NCBI GenBank assembly: GCA_013146195.2
Contig: CM028379.1
Span: 160,610,437 to 160,674,436 of the forward strand
DNA: 64,000 nt
Direction of reading: 5' to 3'
Origin: Codonopsis lanceolata
Lineage: Eukaryota > Streptophyta > Magnoliopsida > Asterales > Campanulaceae
In this document: piece after piece, positions 1 to 11,439 of the stretch
How positions within the stretch are numbered: position 1 is the stretch's first letter
Layout of the letters: each line of letters starts with the position of its first letter
Translations under genes and position numbers: made by a program
Notes under the pieces: generated by a model
Told to the model about the DNA's origin: nothing
What the model saw: only the letters and a program-made list of their open reading frames with translations
The model's database searches: none

Positions 1-199
1 AGAAAGTGAGAATGATTGAGATTTGTTTCTCTTCCACGCATTGTTATTACTTATTAGAAGATAAAGTTCGATTAGTGGTCGTCCCATCTTCACGTTTGGT
101 AAGAAAACTAGTACGGAGTACTACTTTTATTTCTAGCATTCCCTTGGGTGAGTGAGTGAGTGATTTTGGAGTTTTTTTTAAACATAATTTTGGTTGGAG

Positions 200-510
200 A
201 ACAACTTAGATAAAATGATTTTACGAATATTTTTTGTAAGATAAATTCTTTTTATCCGATCCACCGTGTGTTGGTGAGTTAAGTCATGAGAAAGTGTAGC
301 TATATCTTACGAATTAAGATCCGTAAGATCGTCGTACATGAGATTTACTTATAAAAGCAAAAACTTGTGTAAGACGGTCTTACGAATACTTTTTTTTATG
401 ACGAATCTTCTTTATCCGACCCATTATGTATTAATGAGTTAAATTGTGAGAGAATGTAGTTCCGTCTTAAGTTTTAAGATCCATAAAACTGTTTTACAAG
501 AACCTACTCA
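200..510. repeat. Two tandem copies of a small MITE-like repeat
   Basis: Two related segments of about 150 bp lie side by side (about 200-345 and 370-510). Each has the order: TTTTACGAATA-type start, a stretch with TTTATCCGA and GAGTTAA, then a closing arm with an AAGATCC block. Related sequence recurs near 20395-20510, 21395-21540 (opposite orientation) and 63535-63672, so this is a dispersed family in this genome. I see no coding capacity and cannot place it in a named superfamily. The rest of 1-680 shows nothing but an AT microsatellite. Confidence 0.55.
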
Positions 511-537
511 TTGATAATTTGGATGTATTAAAAAAAA

Positions 538-538
<1 letters not shown>

Positions 539-585
<47 letters not shown>
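539..585. repeat. (TA)n microsatellite
   Basis: An uninterrupted TA dinucleotide run of about 46 bp lies about 100 bp downstream of the stop codon of the minus-strand NQR gene. Confidence 0.95.
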
Positions 586-589
<4 letters not shown>

Positions 590-680
590 TATATTAAAAT
601 CTTTATAAGATTATAATGAGACAATTATTTTGGGCAATTGACAAGAATTTGGGGCCAATAACACAAGGGAAACAAAATAG

Positions 681-3362
681 CTACATATGTTTGAGTCGCA
701 ATGTGAAGTTTTGCAGAGATAATAGAACTTGTTTCAAGTTCTCTTTCGTTGCTGCGTCGATCAGATTGCCATCGTCATCAAACTTTGGTGGACGCTGGAA
801 TGCCTTTACGTTGAATTCCGGCTTATTAATGAAGTGGAGATCGAGAAAAACTCCGATTTGGCGTAGATGATATTGTGCAATTCCCCCGCCAAAACCTCCT
901 CCGGCACTCACAATAGCAGCAGCCTTGTTTGCCCAAACATTTGGTGGTCTAGATGCCCAGTCAATTGCATTCTTCAATGGTGCTGGAAACCCAATAGCAA
1001 TAAGTAGTAGAAATATAGCCTCTATAATAGAATCACAAAAGCTAACACGTCTTATAATCATACACGCCAAGAACCTATTTATATTATATTTTGGTTGGAT
1101 TGGATGGCTCCATTCTACCCAAAGACCAAATCCTCCGAACCAAAGCGCACGTCGGCGCGCACATGCGGGATGTTCAAAGTAGCTACTGAATTTGGGTGCG
1201 CGTGCGCAATGAAGCTAGGCGCGAACGCGTAGGAGGTCTGAACGTGAGCTCGGAGTGGCAACAAGGTGATCTGCCCAACCACTTTCTTGGTTTTTTTTTT
1301 AATTTCTTTATTTGATGTATAATAATAGGGAAATAAAGATAAATACAATATCAGAATATAAAATTTAAAAGTCAACTAAGGCAACTGAAGACTGAAGCTA
1401 ATACTCTCTCTATTCTTAAATTATTGTCTTATTTTTCTTTTTCATCCGTTGGATCAAAATAAATTTTTTTTTTGAAATTTTCTTTTTAAAATAACATTTT
1501 TATTATTTTATCTTAACTTTTTCATCCTATTTTAATTATGAGTCACATACTTATGAAATTTAAAATAAACTACACATTAAATTAATATTAATAATTTAAT
1601 CAAATATTTTTTTTAAAAAATCATACGTTAAATAAACACAAACCATAATTTTGAAAAAGAGGGAGTAGTTGCTGTTGGTGATGTAAGACAGGTAAGTTGA
1701 CTGATGATGCCAACTCAAACTAATCAAATAACACTTTTTTTTTTTTTTAGTTGCAACTAAAGCTTCCAAAGGTTGACTGATGCTTATGTTCGGCAGATGA
1801 TGTCACCAAGTTGGCTGATGAAGCCAACTAGCTCATGCCTTCAGTTGACAAATGGTTAGCTGGCTGACTGATTCTAACGGCTAATGTTAGCGGCTAATGC
1901 TAGCTGAAGAGTGAAGCAGACAAAAATTAGTAGCCGATGATTAGTGGCTGATTGTATCCGTATATGTGTTAAACACAATGTATCTAAGGCTTTTTGAACG
2001 TCTGACTCTCAAGATATAACAGAGTACTGCATAATCTTTTACACCAAAGATTTCGGCTAATCAAATTTTGTGCTTAAACTATATCACCAACTGAGTGGAG
2101 GCCAAGGAACAAGAAAGCAATATGCAAAATGCAAAAGGGCATTGGAGGACGTCGAAAATCGTGTATTGCAAATGTGAAAATTGATATCAATTTATAAGCG
2201 AGAAGCGATAACATTTTGATTACGTAATTAATCATTATCAAACCCATCAAAGTGTGATTTAAAGTTCTACTATTTATTTTTGAAGTTACATGACCCAAAA
2301 AATCAATAATAAGCAACACTACACTTTAATCATTTATAACATATTTATCAAAACACGGTCTTTGTTCCAATTCTCATATAAAAAAGGTACATGTGTCACA
2401 ATTACTTTATAAAAAAAATACAAACCATACTCCTTTGCCCCATATACTCTCTCTTCGCTATCAATCACTATTTGCTTGCTTAGGCTGCTACACAACACTT
2501 TTATCTCTAAAATTACCGTTCTTACTGACGTTGAAATTTGTGAATCAGTAAATTTCGAGATTAAATGTTTGTCAATTGTGTCCTTAGGATAGATGTGTGT
2601 GTGTGAGAGATTCGTTTGCAAAAGAAACAAATGATAGAACCTAGGGCCTAGGGAAAATAAGCTTTGATTGCATGCTGAACATGTTTTAAGCATCAATTGG
2701 TTTCTGGCTTTCTGCAAGTACTAACTTTAGAAACCTCTGAAAGTAAATTTTAGAGCAGAGAATGAAATGACCAATTGTGCTCGTGGACAACTTCGGATTG
2801 TTAATTTGTCAGAGTACTGCAGCTACCATCTATTTGGTCGGTACTCCTAAACCTAATTAATTCAATAATCAACACTTATTTTAGCACAAAATTTTAGTAA
2901 ACGATCAGTCAACAAATCAAATTGGCTTTTAAATAAGTCATCAACTTCTTTTTTTTTTTTTTTGCGGGAATATAATGCGTACCAGTGACGGAGTAATTGT
3001 ACTCCGGGGAAGCAAACAAGTAGCAATCGGCTTCTAGAATCTTCTGACGGAAAGCCTCCACAACAGGCGGGTACTTGCCGTCGACCTCGAGATCGGTGTT
3101 GAGCATCGGCAACGGCTCTATTTCTATGTATTCGATTTTCATCCCGCTCATACACTCCTTGCTTATCTCCATCGCTATAATCCAATAATTATATTAGATT
3201 TCATTAGGTATGTATATGATTCAAAAAGCTATGTATGGAGAGAGAGAAAGAGAGAGAACCAGAACGAATGAGGCCATGATTGAAGGAAGCTTTACGAAGA
3301 GAGCCACAGATGGCTGCTAGTTTGATGACAGGACGTTTTCCGGTAAGTGCTGCTGTTTCCAT
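681..3362 (-). CDS. NQR: NAD(P)H:quinone oxidoreductase (FMN-dependent), copy 1
   Basis: Three exons on the minus strand: 3362-3260, 3174-2983 and 982-681, joined by GT-AG introns of 85 and 2000 bp, both phase 1. The product is 198 aa; plant NQR proteins are about 196 aa. It is a flavodoxin-fold, FMN-binding soluble enzyme that reduces quinones by two electrons with NAD(P)H, limiting semiquinone and oxygen radicals. Visible motifs are the FMN phosphate loop CGSLRKASFN (residues 19-28), the flavin-ring loop SPEYNYSVT (90-98) and GGGFGGG (126-132) followed by QYHLRQ. I chose the ATG at 3362 because the paralogue at 16056 starts at the equivalent place. Copy 1 has IAQYHLRQ where copy 2 has RSQYHLRQ, and a changed stretch after NKPEF, so it may be the more diverged copy. 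Every exon is open and every splice site canonical, so it reads as intact. The long intron 2 holds a Stowaway MITE at 1402-1666. Confidence 0.93.
1402..1666. mobile_element. Stowaway-type MITE in NQR copy 1 intron 2
   Basis: A 265-bp AT-rich element starts with TACTCTCTCTATTC and ends with GAGGGAGTA, the usual terminal sequence of plant Stowaway/mariner MITEs with a TA target. The arm sequence (TTAAATTATTGTC, then a TCAAAATAA block) matches the element at 62224-62485, so both belong to one family. It has no coding capacity. Confidence 0.75.
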
Positions 3363-3370
3363 TTTGCTCG

Positions 3371-3372
3371 CG

Positions 3373-3405
<33 letters not shown>

Positions 3406-3406
3406 G
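3371..3406. repeat. (CT)n(CA)n microsatellite in the copy 1 leader/promoter
   Basis: A CT run followed by a CA run lies 9 to 45 bp upstream of the NQR copy 1 start codon. On the transcribed strand it reads (TG)n(AG)n. CT/GA tracts are common in plant 5' leaders. A regulatory effect is possible but only inferred. Confidence 0.8.
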
Positions 3407-4757
3407 CACTCACAAAGTTATCCGCCGGAAAGAAGCGTTTCTGATTGGCTACAGTTTGAGTTGCGTTGGACGAATTATCTTAGTACTCCGTTATATGCTT
3501 ATATAAGAATATAAGATACGAATTTTGATTGTTTAATATTTAAACACGTGGAGTAGTAGGTATGGGAAGAGTTACAGATGCCAATTTCGATTTTGTATTC
3601 TATGTTCAAATTCTTTTTTTATTACGAATAGAAAGGGAACGTGATACGATATGATTTTTCCCTGCACTTTAATTCTATAATTATTCACTCCGTTTTCTAC
3701 GAAGAGTACGTATTTGAAAACTGAAAAGTTTAATTAACAAGAGATCAGTACTTTTGTTCTTGTCGATGATGCAGTACTAATTTAGAAATTTATCAATACA
3801 TGAAGTAGATATTATGGAAATAAATTAATATTTATTTATAATTTGTATATGTTAGATATATATACACTACACAACGAAAATAGGAGAAAACTCAAATACC
3901 TAACAAAATAAAACATTTTACTTCGATATTTATTTCATAAGAAAACCAAGAAATAAATATTTTAATTGTAACTACTGTTAAAATACGAAAAGAAAATTTT
4001 ATTATTTTCTCAATAACAAAAACTCAATCTTTCTTCTTCTGGGGGTTCTTGCTTAACAACAATGGTTAGGTTTGGAAACATGAGATGCAATAACTTTGTC
4101 CATTATTTCTACATACACATGACACAAAGAAAATTCAAACACATTCATTTAACTAAATTTTCTGTTACATCTGCAAACCTCGAATCCTCCCACATATTAT
4201 CATATAAAATCGAACAGGCGAACGGAGATGCATTTTGATCAAAATTAATAAATCCTAAAAGCTAAAAAAATGACAACTAAATCATTAGAAACCAATACAC
4301 ATTCTTCAACAAACGAAACCACAACAATGAGAAGATGTGCAGTATTCTATAAAAATAAACTTGTGTCTGTGTCGATGGCACGGTGTCAGTATGAGCATGA
4401 TGGAAAAAAAAAACATGATAAAAGTTGAGATTGTGAGATTAAATCCTGGCCAGTAATTGTGTTTGGTAAAAACCAATCATGGTCGATAATTAGCTTTTTG
4501 TAACCGACTGACCTGTATTGTATTATAGATAAGGAAACACAGAAGAGGAGGTTACCCAAATAAATGACAGCCGTAGAATGATAGTAGGAAAAATGGTTTG
4601 AGTATAAAAGGGGATTCAAACATAATTCTAATAGTATAAGGAAATACAGAAGATGAGGTTACCCAAATAAATGACAGCCGTATGATGATAGTAAAAAAAA
4701 AATTAAATCCTGACCTCTGAATAGCCATAATCAATTACCTAGTTTCTTTATAATATA
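3407..4757. other. Intergenic, AT-rich, no gene seen
   Basis: No coding exon or element end is recognised in most of this stretch. Around 4535-4700 a segment of roughly 107 bp is duplicated in tandem (GGTTACCCAAATAAATGAC occurs in both copies). The duplication could be part of a Helitron or another decayed repeat, but I could not find its ends. Confidence 0.5.
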
Positions 4758-5825
4758 GATACTCCTTTCGTCTCAAAATAAACGATGTTTTAGAAATTTG
4801 CAGGTTTAAATAATTATTTGGTCCTTTGATTTGCACGTAATTTTTTGTTTGGTCCTACAATTTTAAAAAATAATTAGTTTGATACTACATGTTGTGTTTT
4901 GTTGTTAGATTCTCCTCTTTTCCCGTCATCGTTAAAATTCCCGTCAATTTTTTTCAAAAATGACAAAAGTACCCTCGTCATTAATCCGCTAGAAAGTTCC
5001 TCATAAAGCTGTGGAAAATTAGACGTTAGAAAATACGTCCAATCCTTTGGCGGAGATACCATTGGTAGATTGACTTCCATCGGAAGTAGACTACGATTAA
5101 ATTACATATAGCATAATTATGCTACTATAAGAGCATCCCCAATGTATAAAATTCTTATATATCTTCTTAACTGAGTCCTACTGCCACCTACACATTTTTA
5201 TCTTCTTACCCACTTAAGAATATATTTTCTCATTGCATAATCTTTTTACACATCTTCTAACACAAAAAATATTAAATTTAACATCATCCCACATAAATGC
5301 AAAACCCTTCCCACCCCCCATCCCCCCCCACACACATTCCAACAAAATAAGTGACAGCCGAACCCCCTATGATAACTTCCTATTTAGGAAGAAATTTTTT
5401 TCTCTTTCGGCATTTAGGAAGATGCACAATGGTAACTAAATTTTACCTTCTTAATTGGAAGAATGCCAAGAAAGGAACGATAGGGATGCTCTAAAACATC
5501 TTTTTCTCTTTCTTAACATCCTTCTGATTCTTGACTATATTCTGCTTCTAGCCATTCATCTAATACTTTTTTTTTTTACTTTCAACACTCCATCTTCAAC
5601 CAGGGCCGTCAATCTCTCATTCTCCAGTCTCGCCCGCCCCAACTCTGGCCAAAGACCTTGCCAGCACGGATCGTCCCTCCAGCCTAGTCCACCTCTTCAG
5701 GTCATTATCTCCCTTTACAATGTTCACTCTCTTCCAGATCTAAGTGAGTTTCTTTTTCTCTTCATCTCTCTCCATCGTTCCAGATATGTAACTTCTTCGT
5801 CTCCGGTCAAGCTTGTGGCCTCCGG

Positions 5826-6975
5826 CAGGGCTGGCCCTGAGGGTAGTCTGAAAGGGCGACCGCCCTAGGCCCCCAATTTTGAGGGGCCCAAACTTATAAT
5901 ACAACCATTTGTAGATATACATATTATACTGTCACTTGATTTTCATGTATAGTTTAGTGGCCCATTTGATGAGTTTTATTGATTTGGTTGAAATGTCATG
6001 GGTTCGACTCTTTGAAAGTCATGTTAATTTTATTTACTTTGAACTCTTTGAAAGTTATGTAATTTTTTTTTTATTTTTGAGTTGTGAATTATCAAGTATT
6101 ATATACTATTTCCCTTCGTTCCGGGTAAAACTTTTGAACTCTTTGAAAGTTATGTAATTTTTTTTTTGTTTGAGTTGTGAATTATCAAGTATTATATACT
6201 CCGTTCCGGGTAAAGAGCTCCTGTTTGAAAATCAAACTTTTTTAAAAAATGACATTTTTATTTACTTTTGAACTCTTTGAAAGTTATGTAATTTTTTTTC
6301 TTTTTTATCAAGTATTATATACTCTTTCCCTCCGTTCCGGGTAAAACTTTGAACTCTTTGAAAGTTATGTAATTTTTTTTTATTTTTGAGTTGTGAATTA
6401 TCAAGTATTATATACTCCCTCCCTCCGTTCCAGGTAAAGAGTTCCTGTTTGAAAATCAAACTTTTTTAAAAAAATGACATTTTTAGTAGCTCATTAATAA
6501 TAAAATGACACACCTAATCAACAAAAAAAACCTAATTATCTTAAAATACGGATTAATAGATTACAATAATCGAATAATTAACAAAAAAAACCAAATGAAC
6601 ATGTAACGAATGAGCCAAAAAATGAGAGAAGGTGATATAATTTGATGATATAGTTGAGAAAGATCTTAGAAAAGTGAATAAATCTGAAATATCTTATAAA
6701 TATGCTTTATACATATTTTGTATATTTTAATTTATAAGAAAATTACCAAATCAAGATAGAAAATAACTAGTGTACCAGAATATGCAAACGAAGTAATTTT
6801 AAATAATTATTTCATATACTTATATATTAGTATGTTCATAAATGTTATACCAATTGAATACTTTGAACGATGAAAAATTGAAAATTTATTTATTTCAAAA
6901 TTTTATTTTTTATATCTATAGGGGCCCATTTTATCATTTTTGCCCTTAGCCCCCAAAAGTTCAGGAACGGCCCTG
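5826..6975. mobile_element. hAT-type non-autonomous element nested in the Mutator-like element
   Basis: The ends form inverted repeats: left CAGGGCTGGCCCTGAGG, right complement CAGGGCCGTTCCTGAAC. Both then run into a GGGCC-rich block. The flanking 8-bp target duplication is GCCTCCGG/GCCTCCAG (7 of 8). CAGGG-type ends and 8-bp duplications indicate the hAT superfamily. There is no transposase; the centre is occupied by a tandem repeat (6035-6480). Confidence 0.8.
6035..6480. repeat. Dimeric tandem repeat inside the hAT element
   Basis: Short (about 96 bp) and long (about 135 bp) versions of a unit starting TTTGAACTCTTTGAAAG alternate twice, giving a higher-order repeat of about 220-230 bp. 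The long version adds a block containing GAAAATCAAACTTTTTT. A fifth degenerate unit lies near 6005. The units include a CCGTTCCGGGTAAA motif that resembles Stowaway MITE ends. Confidence 0.75.
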
Positions 6976-7622
6976 GCCTCCAGCTGTGATGTGAAATGAT
7001 ATCTGAGCAAAATCTATAGTTGCAACCATGGCAGACCTCTCTCCCTTTGCCCGATTTGTTACAGATCCGAGCCTCGTTTTCTCCCTAAACGAAATCGAAA
7101 TTTGTGTATCCTATCAATTTTGACTATAGTCAGAGCTATTATTCCAGTAAAGAAAAGTAAACAATATCAATTTTGCTTGTTTTTATTTCTAATTGGGTTG
7201 ATAAAAATCTGGATCTGGAAGTTTGTGAGTCAGATTTGAAGTGATGGTTGATTTTATGAGTTCTCATGGAAGTTTTATGAACTTTTTTTTTCCTTTTTTA
7301 ATGTTATTTTTAGAGCAGCACGGAAGTAAATCGATGGTGATGGTGGTGATTGTATTGTGGTGGACGGCAATAACAAATGATGATGGCTACTTATCAAGGA
7401 TGAAGATGATGCATGAGTTACAATACTACCCTCATTTGTGTATTGATGCAAGTAAGGGTACTTTTGCCAAAAAAAAAATGATGGGAATTTTAACAATGAC
7501 GGAGAGAGGGGGAATCTAACAATATAAAACGCAATATGTAGGATCAAACTAATTATTTTTCAAATTGTAAAGCCAAACAAAAAATTACATGCAAGTCAAA
7601 TAACCAAATAATTATTTAAACC

Positions 7623-7830
7623 AAATTTGTACACAGATTAAAGATGTTTTGAAAAATACTTATATACATTTATCAAAGTGCAATCTATAATACAATATAG
7701 CTCATAATCGCACATGTGTAATTGACTAAAACTATTTAGAGGCTAAGATTAATTCTTTTACTGAGATCATACGGTCATTACCACTTACCGAGTTCATATG
7801 TGTGAATGGCGATTGAGCAACTACCCCCTC
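7623..7830. repeat. Interspersed repeat shared with 13020-13255 and 48060-48165
   Basis: Together with 4758-4802 this stretch aligns to 12993-13255, sharing the TTTGTACACAG, CTATAATACAATA, AATTGAC and GTTCACATGTGTGAACGG-type blocks with many substitutions. A third, shorter relative lies inside the Mutator-like element at about 48060-48165. It is a repeat family, probably the interior of the mariner-like element, and not a gene. Confidence 0.55.
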
Positions 7831-8087
7831 TCTCTCTCCAACTCCCCCCATTATTCACGATTAGTGGCCGCTAATCCTTCCTCCACCAAACACACGTCCC
7901 TTTTCTTTTCGATATTTTAATTAATTAATCAATTTTATGTACAAAAAAATTCGTAAGTTTTGTAATTTGAAATATTTGTTTTTTTTTCTTTTTAACTGTT
8001 ATCATAATTAACTTAGACAAATTATAAGTAAATATTAATTCATTTCCACATTATCTGCTTTATTTATTGATAAATTCACAAACTGGC

Positions 8088-8118
8088 GCCGTGCCATCGG
8101 CACGAACAAGAGTACTAG
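8088..8118 (+). mobile_element. Helitron 3' terminus (hairpin + CTAG)
   Basis: A short hairpin, CGTGCC-ATC-GGCACG (8090-8104), is followed 11 bases later by CTAG and then T. Helitrons end with a subterminal hairpin and CTRR, inserted ahead of a T. A second end of the same kind lies at 15627-15656. The 5' end, which should begin TC after an A, was not found. Confidence 0.6.
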
Positions 8119-8280
8119 TTATTGTTAATACATAGCATGATTATTTTTCCTCCTTCCTCTTAACATCTCTTTTGCAATAATCCTACTTTTTCACACCCAA
8201 CACAAGTTACACAACATTTAATTATAGAATACTTTGTGAATAAGGGCAATTTTGCTATTTGGTAAAATGCGGATGAGTTT

Positions 8281-8823
8281 TGTAATACCCCATCCCACAT
8301 CGGATAAATGTGGGAATTGTGTTCGATTTATAAGGTGGTCACACACTACCTCTAGGCACCAACATCGTCTATGGACTTTTGGGTCGGCTTGTGGTGGGCT
8401 TGATGACCCAAGGTGCTGCGTGATCAGTGGGCTACGCGTAGCGGACCGGGCTCTCAGGCTCGGGTCGTTACAAATGGTATCAGAGCGGGTCCCGGCCGAA
8501 AATGTAGGAACAAAGTGTTGTGCGGGCCAGAGTGCTACACCGCAGAAGGTGGGAGCCACCTCTTGATTCTTGCATTGCCCGGGGTATGATTCGACCTTGA
8601 CGAGGACGTCAAGGATTTAAGTGGGGGAGATTGTAATACCTCATCTCACATTAGATAGGTGTGGGAATTGTGTTCGATTTATAAGATGGTCACACACTAC
8701 CTCTGGGCACCAACATCATCCATGAACTTTTGGATCGGCTTGTGGTGGGCTTGATGACCCAAGGTTCTGCGCTCTCAGTGGGCTACGCGTAGCGGACCGG
8801 GCTCTCAGGCTCGGGTCGTCACA
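8281..8823 (+). mobile_element. TRIM (terminal-repeat retrotransposon in miniature)
   Basis: Two 192-bp direct LTRs (8281-8472 and 8632-8823) start TGTAATACC and end CGTTACA or CGTCACA. They flank only 159 bp. Directly inside the left LTR is TGGTATCAGAGC (8475-8486), the initiator-methionine tRNA primer binding site. Directly before the right LTR is a purine-rich GTGGGGGAGA tract. Flanking 5-bp sequences are AGTTT and AATTT (one mismatch). The LTR has a TTTATAAG TATA-like box. With no gag or pol and a total of 543 bp, it is a complete TRIM that must have moved with enzymes from elsewhere. Confidence 0.93.
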
Positions 8824-8958
8824 AATTTCTCTTGAAATCCTATAACATCATTTATTTGAGACAAACTTTTTAGGTTAAAACATTGTTTATCTTAGAACGG
8901 ATGGAGTATATGACTAGTCAAAAGTTGATCATAATTATAAAAATGTTAGAGCATAATC

Positions 8959-9059
8959 TTTTTTTTTACTTCGAGGGCGTGAGAAGGGATCAAATCTGAA
9001 ACCTCACACTTTGTGAAGTTTCATCTCTACCACTAGACCACTTTTTTAGGGACTTGTTT
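8959..9059 (-). mobile_element. Short tRNA-derived SINE
   Basis: Read on the minus strand it begins with a tRNA-like A box (TGGTCTAGTGGTAGAGATGA), then a B-box-like region, and ends in an A tract (the T run at 8959). A perfect 10-bp target duplication, GAGCATAATC, lies at 8949-8958 and 9060-9069. The body is about 100 bp, short for a SINE, so it may be a minimal or internally deleted copy. Confidence 0.75.
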
Positions 9060-9069
9060 GAGCATAATC

Positions 9070-9917
9070 ATTATAGCAAATGGGAAGGTAAAATTAAAAT
9101 GTTATGGAGATGATAAGCATAAATTTTTAAAAGTCAACTTTAAAAGTGTAACATACCAAAGTAGTACGGTGGATTTTTTACCCAAAACGGAAATATTGTT
9201 ATTTTTACTATTTTTATTTTTTATATTTTTTATTTAATTATGCTCATGGTTGGAGTCATGTTGCATAATAGAAAAACTAATATCATAGGGATAGTTTTTG
9301 TCAACCGAATTTTGAGAAAACATGTGATTTTTTTTTTATTAAAATAAAGAATTCATGGTCAGATTTATAGGATATAATTATTAAAAAATAATTCAATAGT
9401 AAAATTATATTGTGATATAGTATCGTAAAATTTTAATACATTTCGCCAACCTATAACATGCGAATCTAATTTTTTAATTTCTAGTTGATTGAACTGGTAA
9501 TCAATTCAATACATACCATGCATGTGACTACTATTGAATTGATTTTTTTCTATATAATATTGTTTAAATTAAATTAATTTTTTTATATTTTAGTAGTAAA
9601 ATATCACATATTTTCTAAAATTTTGATCAATAAATGCTTTTATGAATTTTTTATAATGTAACATAAACGAGTTATAAGCATAATGGGCAAAACAAATTTA
9701 TTATAAATAGAAAAAGCAAAACTACCATATTTGTTGATTAGTTAATAATTACTCTTAAAAGGTAATTTGAAAATAAGAAATATATTACTCAACTTTAAAT
9801 GACAATTAATTAATTAAAGGGTAGTTTTGTCCATTTATGTATTTATCTATTGTAATCATTAGTAATGTAGTGGATAAAAAAATATAGTATAAATAGCCTC
9901 TAAAAAAAGCAATTTCA
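9070..9917. other. Intergenic, AT-rich, nothing recognised
   Basis: Only low-complexity AT-rich sequence is visible. I see no exon and no element ends. Confidence 0.5.
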
Positions 9918-9926
9918 TTTATTTTA

Positions 9927-11439
9927 GGCCAAATTTCAAGTGAGTACAATTTTAGAAACATGTTTTCATCTAGGACCATCAATTTTTCAGACATTTCATG
10001 TAACTACAAATTGGTTGCCAAATGACAAAAATGTCATTAATGAAGACATATCTAATCCGACCTAAAAAAAATTCAAAAAAGCTGATGCCAAACATTGTTT
10101 TCACAGTTTATTCAAGTAAAAAAAATCAAAAAAACTGATGCCAAGGCTTGACATCAGATGAAAAATAATCCAATAATGCTGATGCATACAGTTTTTTCAA
10201 GACAAAAAATCCAATAATGTTGATGCCAAGGTTTGGCATTAGCATTGTTTTTTACAGTTTATTCAAGCAAAAAAAAATTCAAAAAAGCTGATGTCAAGAC
10301 TTGGCATCAGGGGAAAAATAATCCAAAAATGCTGATGCCTACAATTTTTTCAACCAGACATCAAGTTGTTGATGCTAAAAATGCTGATGCCTACAGTTGT
10401 TCCTCCTTCACGCATAGTTTTTTCAACCAGACATCAGGTTGCTAATGCCTACAGTTGTTCCTCCTTCAGAGCCTGTGCTCCAATCGTCTCCTTCAAATCC
10501 GACAGGCAACGAGTCCTGCCAATTTTGGGTACATAATAAAAGAAAAGAGTCAAAACTCAATAATATTTCCCAAATAATTTCACAATTTGCAGCAACAATA
10601 TCTGAAAAGATTAGAAATATCTTACTTGAAATTTTCAATAGGAGATTCCAATTTCTAGGTAGGACTGAAAATTTGCAGAAATTTTTTATGATGGCGTGCA
10701 AACTCGAGCCAGCATTGAGAGAGATCATCGAAGATGAAAAGCTCACTCGAAGACGAAGATAACCCGAGAAGGGGTCAACAATGGCGAAGCATCGGATTTC
10801 TACTTAGTTCAAAGCAAGCATGAGAATGAGGAAAGGGAAAAAAATTGTTGGAGACGAAGGGAACAGACACGAACAGAGAGAGAATGAAATCATGTTGCTG
10901 TTACATTGGGCCGAGACCGCGCATCTCGGCCGTGAATCTGGTGAAGGACGACGAGATGACGACACCCTAAGTCGAGCTCACCGCATCGCGATGGAGAAGG
11001 GGGATGAAGCTTGGCCAGACATCACTTGGTTGGAGGCGAAAGTGAAGAAGACGTTGGGCAGCTGTGAGACGAAGAGAGGGGTTGATGTTGGGAGCTGAGC
11101 GGCGAAGACGACGGCTGAATTGATATGTAAATGGCGGCTCAGAGTGGAAGATTTGGGCGAAGGAGAGAGATGGTGAACAGGAGAGGGAATGGAGATGGTT
11201 GAGAGGTCAGAGGTTGTTGACGACGCCCGGCGAAAGAGATATAGGTGATTAGGCTGGAAGCTGCTTTGCCGAAAGAGAGGACAACGTGCCTGTTGGTTTG
11301 AGGAAGCAACGTAGTCAATACGATATAAAGGGCAGAGACGTACTTTCGTCCTAAAATTGTACCTAAAAGATATGTCCAAAAAATAGTTGGATTCATTTGA
11401 AAACATGTTTTAAAAGATGTACCGGCTTATAATTTGTTT
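9927..11439. mobile_element. Non-autonomous Mutator-like element
   Basis: A perfect 9-bp target duplication, TTTATTTTA, flanks the element at 9918-9926 and 11440-11448. The outer roughly 80 bp are diverged inverted repeats: the left arm contains GTACAATTTTAGAAACATG and the complement of the right arm GTACATCTTTTAAAACATG, then CATGTTTTCA in both. The 1513-bp interior has a degenerate tandem array (10080-10450) and a less AT-rich stretch (10800-11300) with open frames on both strands but no recognisable domain. It could be captured host DNA. Confidence 0.75.
10080..10450. repeat. Degenerate tandem array inside the Mutator-like element
   Basis: A motif close to AAAATGCTGATGCC, followed by CTACAGTTTTTTCAA or AAGGCTTGGCATCAG, recurs at least seven times with variable spacing. 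Confidence 0.7.

Larger units (their letters stand above)
4803..7622. mobile_element. Non-autonomous Mutator-like element with long TIRs
   Basis: The element is 2820 bp, or about 1.66 kb without the nested hAT element. Terminal inverted repeats run for about 170 bp: the left arm starts GGTTTAAATAATTATTTGG and the right arm ends with its complement, and similarity continues to the GGCAAAAGTACCC region. A 9-bp target duplication flanks it, AAATTTGCA on the left and AAATTTGTA on the right (one mismatch). Nine-base duplications with long TIRs are the hallmark of Mutator-like elements. No transposase is visible. The interior (5550-5825 and 6976-7300) has less AT-rich sequence that could be captured host DNA, but I do not recognise it. 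Confidence 0.85.
4758..8909. mobile_element. Mariner/Stowaway-like element broken up by nested insertions
   Basis: The left end TACTCCTTTCGTCTCAAAAT at 4758 has an inverted partner at the right end (closing with GATGGAGTA at 8909). Both arms continue into an AAACxATGTTTTA block. Removing the Mutator-like element (4803-7622, plus one target copy) and the TRIM (8281-8823) leaves about 775 bp, a size that fits a larger mariner-derived MITE. The pairing is inferred from the two ends only. The interior also includes a Helitron 3' end near 8118, so the history may be more complicated than one element. Confidence 0.5.

Noticed and set aside
5455..5868. 137-aa plus-strand open frame
   Set aside because: It lies in the Mutator-like element and crosses the hAT boundary; no conserved motif.
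8281..8823. rRNA-like or conserved gene sequence (higher G+C)
   Set aside because: The paired 192-bp LTRs, primer site and purine tract explain it as a TRIM.
10978..11406. 142-aa minus-strand open frame in a Mutator-like element
   Set aside because: No domain is recognisable, the region is open on both strands, and it runs into the TIR.
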